A DNA stretch of 64,000 nt from Streptomyces sp. S.PB5 (GTDB lineage Bacteria > Actinomycetota > Actinomycetes > Streptomycetales > Streptomycetaceae). How positions within the stretch are numbered: position 1 is the stretch's first letter; every line of letters starts with the position of its first letter. Positions 63,489 through 64,000 of the stretch are shown here, one piece after another. The DNA is taken from assembly GCF_030403745.1 (NCBI RefSeq), contig NZ_JAQMWP010000014.1:62001-126000 (forward strand), written 5' to 3'. The position numbers and the translations under genes were made by a program. The notes beneath the pieces were generated by a model. The model was not told the DNA's origin. It worked only from the letters and a program-made list of their open reading frames with translations, and ran no database searches.

Positions 63489-64000
63489 TCAGTGGTGGTC
63501 GATGCCGTGCAGCGGGAAACCGGCGATGCCCCGCCATGCCAGGGACGTCAGCAGCTGGACCGCCTGGTCGCGCGGGACGCTGCGGTCGCTGTGCAGCCAG
63601 GAGCGGGCCACGACCTGGGCGAGGCCGCCGAGACCGGAGGCCAGCAGCATGGACTCGGCGCGCGAGAGGCCGGTGTCCTCTGCGATGACGTCGCAGATCG
63701 CCTCGGCGCACTCGTTCGTGACCTTGTCCACGCGCTCGCGGACCGCGGGCTCGTTGGTCAGGTCCGACTCGAAGACGAGACGGAAGGCGCCGCCGTCGTC
63801 CTCGACGTACGCGAAGTAGGCGTCCATGGTCGCCCGGACGCGCTGCTTGTTGTCCGTCGTGGACGCGAGCGCGGCGCGTACGGCCTGGATCAGGGACTCG
63901 CAGTGCTGGTCCAGCAGGGCGAGATAGAGGTCGAGCTTGCCAGGGAAGTGCTGGTAGAGCACCGGCTTGCTGACGCCGGCGCGCTCGGCGATGTCGTCCA
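63489..64000 (-). CDS. TetR-family regulator (N-terminus beyond window)
   Basis: The C-terminal 170 residues of a TetR/AcrR repressor. The end of the helix-turn-helix is visible (DDIAERAGVSKPVLYQHFPGKLDLYLALL), followed by an all-helical ligand/dimer domain ending GIAGFPLHGIDHH. Positionally it matches M. tuberculosis Rv3208. Its target and ligand are not indicated. Confidence 0.9.
   Translation of the reverse strand, partial: DDIAERAGVSKPVLYQHFPGKLDLYLALLDQHCESLIQAVRAALASTTDNKQRVRATMDAYFAYVEDDGGAFRLVFESDLTNEPAVRERVDKVTNECAEAICDVIAEDTGLSRAESMLLASGLGGLAQVVARSWLHSDRSVPRDQAVQLLTSLAWRGIAGFPLHGIDHH

Overview
The window is chromosomal DNA from a Streptomyces, or a very close actinomycete relative. 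The evidence is very high G+C with G/C-ending codons, frequent GTG/TTG starts, 4-nt ATGA/GTGA and 8-nt start-stop overlaps inside operons, long perfect-palindrome terminators, dispersed intergenic elements typical of Streptomyces, and gene order that matches known Streptomyces and Mycobacterium blocks. No plasmid, phage, transposase, CRISPR array, rRNA or tRNA was recognised.

Region 1 (1-17213) holds three oligopeptide ABC transporter operons of the Opp/Dpp/BldK type. Operon A (1-3837, entered in its first permease) and operon C (11225-17013) are close paralogues in the same orientation. Operon B (4442-10869, minus strand) lies between them and is a more distant transporter whose binding protein is anchored by a C-terminal membrane helix instead of a lipobox. 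A glyoxalase-like (VOC) gene sits between A and B. In both B and C, but not A, the junction between the second permease and the first ATPase contains decayed, translationally coupled partial duplications of the flanking genes. This is the most unusual structure in the window.

Region 2 (17229-29300) holds a prolyl-oligopeptidase-type peptidase, a 64-aa membrane peptide, mshB (mycothiol biosynthesis) with its membrane-protein partner, and a collagen-like membrane protein with a YoaR/VanW-type exported domain. It continues with an ABC exporter coupled to a two-component system (ATPase, permease, kinase, regulator in one overlapping operon), a SirB1-like protein and a GNAT acetyltransferase.

Region 3 (29435-50446) is a block conserved with M. 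tuberculosis Rv1177-Rv1239c. It contains 7Fe ferredoxin and dapC, a secreted Ala-rich protein, a lysozyme-like protein, dapE, a LOG-family protein, folP2-type, a DivIVA-domain protein, tagA, an enoyl-CoA hydratase, a DUF3117 protein and an O-methyltransferase. The envelope-stress set follows: ECF sigma factor, zinc anti-sigma factor, HtrA protease and TatB. Next are mrp, DUF1003, a soluble MgtE_N/CBS protein, a lipoprotein and corA. A good ECF promoter (GGAAC-N17-CGTT) lies upstream of the sigma gene, suggesting autoregulation.

Region 4 (50969-64000) holds a SUFU-domain protein, an MFS exporter behind an AT-rich promoter/operator, a zinc-ribbon protein, a PHP phosphoesterase, MarC, a 50-aa conserved small protein, an NYN-domain protein, an alpha/beta hydrolase, and a DEAD-box helicase with a long repetitive basic tail. 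It ends with a MiaE-like ferritin-fold protein, a small membrane protein, a DUF3107 protein and a truncated TetR regulator; the last part parallels M. tuberculosis Rv3208-Rv3211. Two genes (the O-methyltransferase and the helicase) appear to use non-canonical start codons (ATT and CTG), because no ATG/GTG/TTG is available upstream of conserved N-terminal sequence.
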